Assembly (NCBI RefSeq): GCF_030812915.1
Contig: NZ_JAUSTQ010000001.1
Span: 124,001 to 188,000, forward strand
Direction of reading: 5' to 3'
Source of the DNA: Alkalibacillus salilacus
GTDB lineage: Bacteria; Bacillota; Bacilli; Bacillales; Alkalibacillaceae
DNA: 64,000 nt
Each line of letters begins with the position of its first letter. The stretch's first letter is position 1. Below are positions 32,805-40,903 of this stretch, one piece after another. A program made the translations under genes and the position numbers. A model generated the notes under the pieces. That model made no database searches. It was given only the letters and a program-made list of their open reading frames with translations, and had not been told where the DNA came from.

Positions 32805-32881
32805 AAGTAAACCTCCCAAAAATGTTTAATGAATTGTCATAATTTCTTAAGTGATTTCTATGATAATTCAAACAATTAGTT

Positions 32882-32896
32882 ATGTAACCGTTTTCA
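32882..32896. promoter_or_regulatory. Catabolite-responsive element (cre) upstream of tctC
   Basis: ATGTAACCGTTTTCA fits every position of the CcpA consensus WTGNAANCGNWNNCW. It lies 78 bp upstream of the tctC start, a position where CcpA would repress carboxylate uptake when glucose is present. Confidence 0.7.
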
Positions 32897-32951
32897 AAAT
32901 AAGTAACATTAGATACATTTTTAGCATTTTGTTCATTTTGTTCACGTTTTT

Positions 32952-33237
32952 ATTAAAAAAGGCTTTGTTAAAGTCCGTTGTTGATATTGTAATCCGCTAC
33001 CGGTGGACGCTTTCCGCGGGCACGGCTCGAGCCTCCTCGGCCAAAAAACGCGGCCTGCGGGGTCTCGAGACACGTGCTGTTCCTGTGACGGCCCGGACGG
33101 CCTAATGTCGACGTTGGTCACAGGACGTGACCGCTTTTAGTCGACCAGGAGTCGCCACCTTCGCTTCTCACAATTCAACAACTAAGTGCTACACCATTTG
33201 AAAATCAACACTAAACTTTAACAGGGCTATTAAAAAA
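32952..33237. mobile_element. MITE-like non-autonomous element (268 bp) with 9-bp flanking direct repeat
   Basis: A 268-bp block (32961-33228) is bounded by imperfect inverted ends: GGCTTTGTTAAAGT at the left, AGCCCTGTTAAAGT on the other strand at the right, with TGTTGAT conserved just inside both. ATTAAAAAA flanks it on both sides (32952-32960 and 33229-33237), as a target duplication would. The interior is much more GC-rich than its surroundings and contains no credible gene. From memory, similar GC-rich blocks with GGTGGACGCTTTCCGCGGG are scattered in Bacillaceae genomes. The A-run of the repeat overlaps the regulator gene's terminator. Confidence 0.7.
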
Positions 33238-33261
33238 AGAGCTGAGGTTAATCCTCAGCTC
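33232..33261 (-). terminator. Terminator of the two-component operon
   Basis: GAGCTGAGG (33239-33247) pairs with CCTCAGCTC (33253-33261), followed on the minus strand by seven T. It overlaps the end of the response regulator gene, and the MITE-like element abuts its T-run. Confidence 0.88.
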
Positions 33262-33944
33262 TTGTAGTAGCGGCGTTCTGGGCGACCTACGATTCCATAT
33301 TCTAATTCTGCTTGGCATTCATTTTCTGAAATTAAATATTCTAAATAGCGTCTAGCTGTTGTGCGAGATGCCCCCATTTGTTCGCCCATCTCTTCTGCTG
33401 TTATGCCGACTTCTTTTTGCAAGATGTCTTGAACCTTTTTAAGTGTTAATGGGTCAATGCCTTTTGGTGTATCTTCTGGCAAGGACTCATTTTTTCCACC
33501 TTTTTGTCTACCGAAATAGTCATCTAAGAAACGTTGATCAACCTCGTCTCGTTCGTCTAATGAAGCCCGAAATTCTTTAAAGGATTCAACCGCTTCAACA
33601 AATCGCTCGATTGTTACAGGCTTAATAATATAATCAAAAACACCATTCTGTAAGGCTTGTTCGACGATGTCACGGTCAGTTCCAGCACTAATCATGATGA
33701 TACCAATATGAGGATGAATAGCTTTTATTTCAGTTATGATATCTGTCCCTAAACGATCAGGCATATAAATATCTAACAATATCAAGTCCACATCATGATG
33801 ACTCAACTTCGTTAATGTGTCTTCTGCTGTCAAAGCTTTGAAGACAACCTCGCAATCAGGCACCTTCTCTAAAAACCCTTCATGAATAGAAGCAACACGG
33901 TAATCATCTTCTGTAATGGCTATTTTTAACGCCACTTTCATCAC
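33255..33944 (-). CDS. CitB/DcuR-family response regulator
   Basis: The 229-residue protein has a receiver domain (residues 1-125; 'ITEDD' acidic pocket, phospho-acceptor in 'LILLDIYMPDRLG' at about D58, Lys in 'DYIIKPVTIERF') and a C-terminal helix-turn-helix with 'GITAEEMGEQMGASRTTARR', the CitB type. It overlaps the kinase gene by 4 bp. B. subtilis CitT, DctR and MalR are such regulators and control citrate or C4-dicarboxylate uptake. The nearby tctCBA operon is its most likely target. Confidence 0.88.
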   Translation of the reverse strand: MMKVALKIAITEDDYRVASIHEGFLEKVPDCEVVFKALTAEDTLTKLSHHDVDLILLDIYMPDRLGTDIITEIKAIHPHIGIIMISAGTDRDIVEQALQNGVFDYIIKPVTIERFVEAVESFKEFRASLDERDEVDQRFLDDYFGRQKGGKNESLPEDTPKGIDPLTLKKVQDILQKEVGITAEEMGEQMGASRTTARRYLEYLISENECQAELEYGIVGRPERRYYKS

Positions 33945-35527
33945 CTGCTTTCTTTCGGAATATAAACAGTGAAGACTGTACCTTGACCGATTTGGCTCGA
34001 CAATTCAATCGACCCGTCTAATTCATTGACCACTTCATCGACAACAGATAATCCATAACCCCGGTCATGATCATAATCCTTTGTAGAAAAACCTTTATCA
34101 AAAATGGTCTGTTGCTCATCTATTGGGATACCCGGACCATTATCGCTAATCTCAAAAATCACATCTCGACCGTAATCTAATACAGAGAAGGTCACATGAG
34201 GATCATTTTGGTTTTGAACGGCTTCAAATGCATTATCAATTAAATTACCTAATATCGTCACAAGTTTCGACGTACTTACATGAGCTGGTAACGGAGCACA
34301 TGTGCTTGCAGGATCAATGGCTAAGTTGACTTTTTGCTCCGAAGCTTTCCCTAGCTTTCCGAGTAAAATTGCTTGTACAGCTTGATCTTCAATGCTAGAA
34401 AATAATGTTTTCGTTTGCTGGTGATGTTGTTTCGATTCTTCTTGAATCATGTTAATGGCTTCATCATAATGCCCTAATTGAAGTAGGCCGGATAACACAT
34501 GTAATTTATTCGTATACTCATGTGTTTGAGCTCTTAGATCTTCAGAATACCGTTTCACTTCTGACAGCGTATTGATCATACCCTGTAATTCTGTCCGATC
34601 ACGGAAACTGGCAACAGCCCCTACAACCTCTCCTTCTTCTAAAATCGGCATACGGTTCACAATGTAGACGCGATCTTTTAACATCATTTCATCATCATAG
34701 ACCGCTTCGCCCTGATGAAGCACATCTAGCATTTTCGTATTGGGTAGAATATCATTGATATGTTGATATTTCATGTCCTCGCTTAAATCTAACATTTCCC
34801 GTGCAGAATGGTTCATAATCGTGATATAGCCATCGCCATCTATTGCGATGATGCCTTCTTTCACTGACCGTAATACAGCTTTTCGTTCGCGGTAGAAATT
34901 CACAATCTCATGCGGTTCAAGTCCTAAAATATCATCACGAATGCTCCGCGTTAAGGCGATACTACCTACTATACCGACACCTAGAATAATAGTTGCAATA
35001 ATAAAGACGATTTGTAGGCGACTGAAAATCACGCTTCGTATATCCTCGATCATAAACCCAACAGATACAAGGCCAATCACTTCATCTTGGTCATTAAAAA
35101 TCGGCGCTTTCCCGCGTAAGGATGGCCCGAGTGATCCAACTGCTTCTGAGGTATAGTACTCTTCATCAATTAACGCTTGATCATTATCGCCACCAACCAT
35201 TCGTTTACCGATTCGTTCTTCAAGTGGATGTGAGTAACGAATGCTATCTTTATTTCCGACAACGATAAATTCTGCTCCGACTTGTTCACGAATACTCTCA
35301 GCAATGGGCTGAATCGTCTCAGATGGGTTCTCATCATCAAACGCTTCTATGACTTCTGGCGTTAAAGAAATCGAAGTCGCCACATCAAGCGCACGTTGCC
35401 CCATCTGGTCCTTCGTCTGATTCCATTCTATGTATGAGTAAACGCCTGTAATAAAGACTGTCACAATTAATAATAGAGAAATAACGGACGTTAATATTTT
35501 TGTTCGGAGTGAGACTTTTTTCAGCAT
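33941..35527 (-). CDS. CitS/DcuS-family sensor histidine kinase
   Basis: The 528-residue kinase has a membrane helix (about 10-30), an extracytoplasmic single-CACHE/PDC domain (about 35-165) that would bind a carboxylate, a second helix (about 170-190), a PAS domain (about 210-315), a SpoB-type dimerisation helix pair with the phospho-acceptor His in 'QTHEYTNKLHVLSGLLQ', and a HATPase domain ('NLIDNAFEAV', 'DNGPGIP', 'GYGLSVV'). This is the plan of CitS, DctS and MalK. With its regulator gene downstream, it probably senses the substrate of the neighbouring TctCBA transporter. Confidence 0.9.
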   Translation of the reverse strand: MLKKVSLRTKILTSVISLLLIVTVFITGVYSYIEWNQTKDQMGQRALDVATSISLTPEVIEAFDDENPSETIQPIAESIREQVGAEFIVVGNKDSIRYSHPLEERIGKRMVGGDNDQALIDEEYYTSEAVGSLGPSLRGKAPIFNDQDEVIGLVSVGFMIEDIRSVIFSRLQIVFIIATIILGVGIVGSIALTRSIRDDILGLEPHEIVNFYRERKAVLRSVKEGIIAIDGDGYITIMNHSAREMLDLSEDMKYQHINDILPNTKMLDVLHQGEAVYDDEMMLKDRVYIVNRMPILEEGEVVGAVASFRDRTELQGMINTLSEVKRYSEDLRAQTHEYTNKLHVLSGLLQLGHYDEAINMIQEESKQHHQQTKTLFSSIEDQAVQAILLGKLGKASEQKVNLAIDPASTCAPLPAHVSTSKLVTILGNLIDNAFEAVQNQNDPHVTFSVLDYGRDVIFEISDNGPGIPIDEQQTIFDKGFSTKDYDHDRGYGLSVVDEVVNELDGSIELSSQIGQGTVFTVYIPKESR

Positions 35528-35683
35528 AGAGCTTAGCTCCCTTAATTATAATCACATTCAGTTTATCCTTAAATTTTAAATGCGACAATAGGAAACTCGT
35601 TAACTCGCTTTCAAGGGGCTATACAATAGACTTACTCAAACTCTATTAACTGATAAAAAGTTTAAAACATGAACATTTTTTAC

Positions 35684-35712
35684 TTTACAAACATATGTTT
35701 ATATCTTAAACT
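35684..35712 (+). promoter_or_regulatory. SigA-type promoter of psuK-psuG with a palindrome in the spacer
   Basis: TTTACA (35684-35689) and TAAACT (35707-35712) are 17 bases apart, 46 bases before the psuK start. A perfect 12-bp palindrome, AAACATATGTTT (35689-35700), fills most of the spacer and could be an operator, for example for the DNA-binding domain of PsuK itself. Confidence 0.55.
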
Positions 35713-35757
35713 TTTGTTATAGTTAGTGAAACGCTTTCATTTTAAGGAGGTGAGTCT

Positions 35758-36849
35758 GTGGATAAAGAGGAACAGATTCTACAAATCATACGATTCAATC
35801 CATATATTACCCAACAGGAACTTGCTGATCAGATTGGGCTATCGCGTCCAGCTGTTGCAAATTATATCAAGCGATTAATCGAAGCCGGACGCATTAAAGG
35901 TCGTGCATACGTCCTTAATGATGAACAAACGATTGCTTGCGTCGGGGGTGCTAATGTTGACCGTAAAGCCCACGCCTTACAAGCAGTACGGCTTCAGTCA
36001 TCAAACCCTGTAAAAACTGAGGAATCCTTAGGCGGCGTCGCTCGTAATGTTGCCGAAAACTTAGCCCGCTTAAATCTAAGGCCTGGCTTGACCACTGTTG
36101 TCGGGCAGGATAAAGAAGGCGAATGGTTGCGTGATGCATCTTTCAAACTTGGGCTAGATACACAAATGATGATGACCTTATCTCAAGAGCGAACAGGAAC
36201 ATACAGCGCATTCCTTGACCCTAGTGGTGAACTCGTTGTCTCTATGGCAGATATGGCCATTTATGACGCATTAACCAAACAGCTTATTCAGCAAAAATGG
36301 TCGCATATAAAGCAAGCCAATGCGATTTTCCTTGATACGAATATTGCTACTGATGCCTTACAAGAAGTCATTGAACAGTCAGCTAAACAGCAATTAACAG
36401 TTTTTGTTGACCCAGTATCATCCATTAAGGCAGAGAAATTACCTAAAGATTTAACAGGCGTACACACAATCTTACCTAATCAAGAAGAAGCCGAAACTTT
36501 ATCAGGCATCACGATTAATCATGAACAAGATTACGCTTTAGCGTGCCAAAAGTTGCTTGATCAAGGTGTACAACAAGTCGTCTTAACATTGGGCGCAAAA
36601 GGTATTTATTACTATAGCCAAGACGAATCAGGTTTTATTGAAGCCTTACCCGTTGATGTGAAGGATGTCACAGGGGCTGGTGACGCTTTTACTTCAGGTG
36701 TGATTTACGGGGCAACACAACAAATGTCACTCAGTGAATCTTGTCGTTTTGGACTTGGTTGCGCAACCGTCACCCTAGAGTCAGAACAATCTTGTGCAGA
36801 AGATTTGTCCGTCGAAACGGTTTATAACAAATTAAAGGAGTTGAATTAA
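35758..36849 (+). CDS. psuK: Pseudouridine kinase with N-terminal winged helix (PfkB family)
   Basis: The 363-residue protein joins a winged helix (residues 1-55; '[20 protein letters not shown]') to a PfkB kinase domain with '[12 protein letters not shown]', the '[14 protein letters not shown]' substrate loop and the anion-hole/catalytic motif '[12 protein letters not shown]' near residue 305. Its coupling to psuG, 1 bp downstream, identifies it as pseudouridine kinase, which makes pseudouridine 5'-phosphate. The DNA-binding domain suggests autoregulation. Translation starts at GTG, preceded by AAGGAGGTGA. Confidence 0.9.
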   Translation: MDKEEQILQIIRFNPYITQQELADQIGLSRPAVANYIKRLIEAGRIKGRAYVLNDEQTIACVGGANVDRKAHALQAVRLQSSNPVKTEESLGGVARNVAENLARLNLRPGLTTVVGQDKEGEWLRDASFKLGLDTQMMMTLSQERTGTYSAFLDPSGELVVSMADMAIYDALTKQLIQQKWSHIKQANAIFLDTNIATDALQEVIEQSAKQQLTVFVDPVSSIKAEKLPKDLTGVHTILPNQEEAETLSGITINHEQDYALACQKLLDQGVQQVVLTLGAKGIYYYSQDESGFIEALPVDVKDVTGAGDAFTSGVIYGATQQMSLSESCRFGLGCATVTLESEQSCAEDLSVETVYNKLKELN

Positions 36850-36850
36850 G

Positions 36851-37759
36851 ATGGAACAATTTTTATCTTATACAGGAGAAGTGCGTGACGCTCTAGAAAA
36901 CGGAAAGCCAGTCGTTGCACTCGAATCAACCATCATTTCACACGGATTACCCTACCCAGAAAATATGGATATGGCGAAAAAAGTTGAAAATATCATTCGT
37001 GATCAAGGAGCTGTACCTGCAACGATCGGTCTTATGGACGGGAAGATTAAGATTGGTCTAACAGAAGAAGAGCTCTATACATTTGCGACAGAAGAAGGCA
37101 TTCATAAAGTAAGCCGTCGTGACTTTGGTCACGTCATTGCGAAGAAAGAAATTGGTGCGACAACCGTAGCTGGAACGATGATTGCAGCTAATTTAGCAGG
37201 TATTCGTGTCTTTGCGACAGGCGGTATTGGTGGTGTCCACCGTGAAGGTGAATATACTTGGGACGTTTCAGCTGACCTACAAGAATTAGCTCAAACTAAC
37301 GTAGCAGTCGTCTGTGCTGGAGCGAAATCGATTCTAGATATCGGCCGTACGCTTGAATACTTAGAAACACATGGTGTACCAGTTGTTGGTTACAAGACGA
37401 GCACTTTCCCTTCGTTCTATTCACGCGAAAGCGAATTCGATGTCGACTTCCAAATTGACAATTCTGAAGACGTGGCGAAAACATTACAAACGAAGTGGCA
37501 GCTTGGCTTAGAGGGTGGCGCTGTGATCGCGAACCCTGTACCTGAAGCTTCAGAGATCCCTTTCGATCAAATCGAAAGCGTGATCGAACAAGCTTTAAGT
37601 GATGCTAAAGCTGAGAATGTGACAGGTAAAGATGTGACACCCTACATCCTAAGCAAAGTGAAATCACTTACTGATGGACAAAGTCTAGAAACTAATCTAG
37701 CGCTTGTCTATCACAATGCTGAAGTTGCAGGTCAAATCGCCGCTTCATATCATCAATAA
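36851..37759 (+). CDS. psuG: Pseudouridine-5'-phosphate glycosidase
   Basis: The 302-residue protein is a full-length PsuG: '[17 protein letters not shown]' near the N-terminus, '[17 protein letters not shown]' near residue 100, '[11 protein letters not shown]' near 120 and '[12 protein letters not shown]' near 220. It cleaves the C-C glycosidic bond of pseudouridine 5'-phosphate (reversibly), giving uracil and ribose 5-phosphate, so RNA-derived pseudouridine can be recycled. It is co-transcribed with the kinase gene and ends at a strong terminator. Confidence 0.95.
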   Translation: MEQFLSYTGEVRDALENGKPVVALESTIISHGLPYPENMDMAKKVENIIRDQGAVPATIGLMDGKIKIGLTEEELYTFATEEGIHKVSRRDFGHVIAKKEIGATTVAGTMIAANLAGIRVFATGGIGGVHREGEYTWDVSADLQELAQTNVAVVCAGAKSILDIGRTLEYLETHGVPVVGYKTSTFPSFYSRESEFDVDFQIDNSEDVAKTLQTKWQLGLEGGAVIANPVPEASEIPFDQIESVIEQALSDAKAENVTGKDVTPYILSKVKSLTDGQSLETNLALVYHNAEVAGQIAASYHQ

Positions 37760-37765
37760 ATATGT

Positions 37766-37797
37766 AAAAGCAGTGGCTCCGTTGCCACTGCTTTTTT
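37766..37797. terminator. Bidirectional terminator between psuG and the DUF2188 gene
   Basis: AAAAGCAGTGGC (37766-37777) pairs with GCCACTGCTTTT (37784-37795), with T-runs on both sides. It overlaps the end of the convergent gene. Confidence 0.92.
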
Positions 37798-38047
37798 ATT
37801 GCACATCATCATAAGTTAAATTATTATCCACATCGCCGTTTTCATCGAGCAACTGAACAAATGATTCATACTCATCTGAGATGTCATCCGCTCGCTTTAA
37901 CGCTTCTCCTTTTGTGTCGAAGGTTTCTACATCATCTTCTTGATCCACTATATACACATGCCAATCTTCTCCTTCAGGCCTTACAATGACGCCGTGGTCT
38001 ATCATTTCTGGCCGACCTTCACTGGTTGATTTTTCTTTTTCGCTCAT
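37796..38047 (-). CDS. DUF2188 domain protein (83 aa)
   Basis: The small acidic protein carries a DUF2188-like core: 'GVIVRPEGEDWHVYIVD' (about residues 19-35) and 'FDTKGEALKRADDI' (about 43-56), forming a strand-strand-helix unit. It is Glu/Asp-rich and has no signal peptide, so it should be cytoplasmic. Its function is unknown. It converges with psuG and is followed by the shared terminator. The N-terminal 15 residues are charged and probably disordered. Confidence 0.8.
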   Translation of the reverse strand: MSEKEKSTSEGRPEMIDHGVIVRPEGEDWHVYIVDQEDDVETFDTKGEALKRADDISDEYESFVQLLDENGDVDNNLTYDDVQ

Positions 38048-38134
38048 AACCCATCGCCTCCTCGCCTTTAATATGCGAGGCTGCTTTAATATTTATTCCT
38101 TTGAAATAGGTGGATAGAAAACGACGAGTAGTCA

Positions 38135-39217
38135 TTACTTCGAGCCGCCTCGAGCATCGACCGACCAAATTTCACCTGTCGAAACAACATATGAATCAAA
38201 TAAATTCACCGTCACACAAGCATGATTAGGAATGATGTGAATCGTGTCGTTAATCGCTAACGGACAATTAGAATCGGGGTCAATCGGGATTACGCCATGT
38301 TCTTCAGACAATTTTTCGATCATGAGTTCAGGGTGTTCGGCGACATAGCCAAATCCAACGACTGATTCATTACCGTGAGCGCCTTTTTCTAGTGATAGGG
38401 CTTTACTTCCTGCATCAATCACAAGTCGGTTCGTATGTTTCGAAGCGACGGTTGCTTTTACCGTCACAGCACAATCTTCAGGCTTTGCGACACCTAAGCC
38501 AACTTGAACCATATCATAAAATATCGCATTCCCAGGCCTAATATCCGTGACACCATCATACACACCTGCATCAAAAACAGTTGGTGTGGTGCCTATACTA
38601 CGATGAGGGATCGTGATGCCAGCATCTTCACAGCGTCCAGCACTTGTAACGACACTTTCCGCTTCCTGCTTTGCTATTGCCAGTCGTTCATCTTCTGATG
38701 TAGCACCATAGGCATGACCTGCATGCGTATAAATTCCCGTCAAATTCAACCCTGGTAATTCCGACACATATTGAGCGAGCTTAGCTGCTTCTTCACCTGG
38801 TTCAACCCCACAACGATTAAGGCCTGAATTCACTTTCAACCAGACATCCACTGATTCTTGTACAAACGCTTCGCTTAAGAGATCGGCACCAACTGTTGTA
38901 TCAATACTGACAATCATATGCGCTCTTTCAGCTAACGTTTTTAAACGAGCTATCTTTTCGGCTTTTGTGATGGGATAAGCAACCATCACGGATGGAATCC
39001 CAGCATCAATCATCACTTCCGCTTCATCTAAAGTAGCAACCGTTACTCCGACAGCACCAGCGTCCATTTGCTTTCGTGCAATCTGTTTACTTTTATGGGT
39101 TTTGACATGTGGCCTGAAACTTAACTCATTCTCTTTAGCAAACGTCGCTAATCGATCTAAATTTCTTTCCATAACCTTGGCATTCAGACATAATTGTGGC
39201 GTATCTTCAGTCATCAT
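38135..39217 (-). CDS. D-threonine aldolase/D-serine dehydratase-like PLP enzyme
   Basis: The 360-residue protein has an alanine racemase-type PLP barrel with the cofactor Lys in 'FRPHVKTHKSKQIARKQ' (about residue 40) and a C-terminal domain with metal-ligand-like residues ('IIPNHACVTVNLFD'). That pairing of His and Cys near the C-terminus is the zinc site of the DSD1/D-threonine aldolase group. Such enzymes cleave D-threonine and related beta-hydroxy-D-amino acids, or dehydrate D-serine; the two cannot be separated here. It is a single-gene unit with GGAGGGAG before its ATG. Confidence 0.88.
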   Translation of the reverse strand: MMTEDTPQLCLNAKVMERNLDRLATFAKENELSFRPHVKTHKSKQIARKQMDAGAVGVTVATLDEAEVMIDAGIPSVMVAYPITKAEKIARLKTLAERAHMIVSIDTTVGADLLSEAFVQESVDVWLKVNSGLNRCGVEPGEEAAKLAQYVSELPGLNLTGIYTHAGHAYGATSEDERLAIAKQEAESVVTSAGRCEDAGITIPHRSIGTTPTVFDAGVYDGVTDIRPGNAIFYDMVQVGLGVAKPEDCAVTVKATVASKHTNRLVIDAGSKALSLEKGAHGNESVVGFGYVAEHPELMIEKLSEEHGVIPIDPDSNCPLAINDTIHIIPNHACVTVNLFDSYVVSTGEIWSVDARGGSK

Positions 39218-39326
39218 GAACTCCCTCCTCTGCTATCCTAATCGTAACATGAGCTTTCTAAATTAATGAAAATCCTTCATCGCTTTCATCAAACTTTCAT
39301 ATTTCTTATGTATCATCAAGACATTA

Positions 39327-39559
39327 GAGGAGGGACACTGCGGCAATCACAACAGCAATCATTGATGCCCTTTTATTACTGATTAATTGGCTAGCCGGTC
39401 TATTAACTGGCCGACTATTTGCAGCATTAGCGTATCCTAGCTTAGCGAATGCTTTATATTTTGCCGTAATCATTTCGTTCATCTTGTTTATTCGGTGTCT
39501 CACTGATTTTTGTTTCACAATGGGCAATAAATATAGGTAGAAGTTCAAGAAAGAAGTGA
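39327..39559 (+). pseudogene. Broken small membrane protein gene: no start codon and a +1 frameshift
   Basis: A strong ribosome site GAGGAGGG (39327-39334) is followed not by a start codon but by ACT-GCG. From 39340 an open frame encodes a hydrophobic two-helix protein ('AIIDALLLLINWLAGLLTG' and 'NALYFAVIISFILFI'). At 39493 one extra C shifts it into a poor ending. If that base is ignored, the frame continues as GVSLIFVSQWAINIG and stops at 39559. Both faults suggest a recently inactivated gene of about 73 residues; a sequencing error could explain the frameshift, not the lost start. The family is not recognised. Confidence 0.5.
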
Positions 39560-39756
39560 AATTATTATAAACATTGGAAAGGGATACACGATTAACAAAA
39601 GTTTTTCGTGACATGCATTTCAGTTAAGATAGATTCGTGTATTGTACATAAATAATTCAGGATTTGCCCTACACTCAAAAATGAGAAAATAATAAAGTGG
39701 GGAGATTGAAAAGATGATATTTTTAAATTTTGTTTCTCTACAGTTTTTTGGTAAAC

Positions 39757-39786
39757 TAATTTAAAATGATTAATCATCTTAAATTA
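39757..39786. promoter_or_regulatory. 30-bp near-perfect palindrome upstream of the HD-GYP gene
   Basis: TAATTTAAAATGATT (39757-39771) is followed directly by its inverse with one mismatched pair, AATCATCTTAAATTA (39772-39786). It ends 11 bases before the AGGAGG of the next gene. A possible -10 (TAAACT) overlaps its left edge. It is well placed for a repressor. Confidence 0.6.
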
Positions 39787-39808
39787 GGCTCAAATAGGAG
39801 GATTTATT

Positions 39809-40453
39809 ATGAAACGTAGTCCAGAATCGCTTTTTGAAAACATAGCCCAAGATAATGAGGTATTACAGTTATTTAAACATCACTCATTACGTGTCATGTA
39901 TCTATCCACAATGTTAGCTAAAAAAGTGGGGTGTTATGATGATGATTTAAGAGTTGCAGCTTTTTTACACGACATAGGTAAAATTGGTATCGCGAAAGAA
40001 ATATTATTAAAACCAGGTAAGCTTAATACTATTGAAAAAACTATTGTAGAAAGTCATAGCCATATTGGCAATTCCATTGTTCGAAAAGAGCTTGGGAGAA
40101 CACGTGCTGCTGAGTTTATCAGAGACCATCATGAAGATTGGAATGGCACTGGTTATCCACGTCGTTTAGTAGGAGAAGAAATTTCAGTGCAAGGGCGTAT
40201 TATTCGAATATGTGATTCCTTCGATACGATGACTTATGATATTCGAAACTACAAACTAACCAAAATGTCCTATCATGAGGCTTTCGAAGAACTAAAGAGG
40301 TGTTCTTGGACCCAATTTGATGGTAATTTGGTAGAAACTTTTATTGACTTGTTAATAAAATTAGAGCTTCCTGATTCTTGGTATGATACTTATGATTCAG
40401 CTTTCTTAGAGAAAATATATAAAGAAATTGAAGAACCGACAGACTTTTTGTAA
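39809..40453 (+). CDS. HD-GYP domain protein, putative cyclic-dinucleotide phosphodiesterase
   Basis: The 214-residue protein is essentially one HD-GYP domain: 'HHSLRVMYLSTMLAK' (H near residue 25), 'AAFLHDIGKIGIAKE' (HD at 54-55) and 'HHEDWNGTGYP' at 107-117, with the conserved GYP. All metal ligands seem present. HD-GYP proteins hydrolyse cyclic di-GMP or related dinucleotides. It lacks any sensory or receiver domain, so control is probably at the transcript level; the 30-bp palindrome just upstream fits that. AGGAGG lies about eight bases before the ATG. Confidence 0.88.
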   Translation: MKRSPESLFENIAQDNEVLQLFKHHSLRVMYLSTMLAKKVGCYDDDLRVAAFLHDIGKIGIAKEILLKPGKLNTIEKTIVESHSHIGNSIVRKELGRTRAAEFIRDHHEDWNGTGYPRRLVGEEISVQGRIIRICDSFDTMTYDIRNYKLTKMSYHEAFEELKRCSWTQFDGNLVETFIDLLIKLELPDSWYDTYDSAFLEKIYKEIEEPTDFL

Positions 40454-40510
40454 CATTAGAATCAATATACTTGCATTAGATAGCTTTAGCCTGGCTTTAA
40501 TTGTTTTTAG

Positions 40511-40738
40511 TTGGGAGCACTTTTTATTAATTCATTAGCTTATATTTATCTAGACAGTAAAATAATAACATATGAAGAATTCCTACTCGATGATGAATTC
40601 AATGATAAATATAGGAGGATGGGTGAACCTACAACACCAATTAGAGCAAATAAAATTTATGTTAAGGACCTAGTGAAATCATATAAAGAACAAGGTTTAA
40701 ATGACAGTTTGCCAATTAAAGTTAGACAGACGTTCTAA
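40511..40738 (+). CDS. Hypothetical 75-aa protein, uncertain start
   Basis: An open frame of 75 codons begins at a TTG directly after a stop codon, with no convincing ribosome site before it. A GGGAG just inside the frame points to an alternative but non-standard start further on. The product is mixed-charge and soluble ('YEEFLLDDEFNDKYRRMGE', 'KIYVKDLVKSYKEQG'). It could be a real small gene downstream of the HD-GYP gene or the remnant of a longer one. No family is recognised. Confidence 0.35.
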   Translation: MGALFINSLAYIYLDSKIITYEEFLLDDEFNDKYRRMGEPTTPIRANKIYVKDLVKSYKEQGLNDSLPIKVRQTF

Positions 40739-40903
40739 CCCAAAAAGATACCTGACAAAAGAATAATCATTACGTTACACATTTTTTATTCATAATATTA
40801 CAGTAATTGATAAAACCACAAGCTTATAAATCTCATTTTATGGAGATAACATTGAAAAACCCCTGAAAATATAAATTCCTTATTTAAGTAGACATTATAT
40901 ATA

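Noticed and set aside
32851-33105. 84-codon plus-strand frame through the MITE-like block
   Set aside because: It joins AT-rich promoter sequence to GC-rich insertion sequence, lacks a ribosome site and looks like no protein.
35726-35740. cre site upstream of psuK (GTGAAACGCTTTCAT)
   Set aside because: The palindrome is one base shorter than the CcpA consensus, so CG is out of place on both strands.
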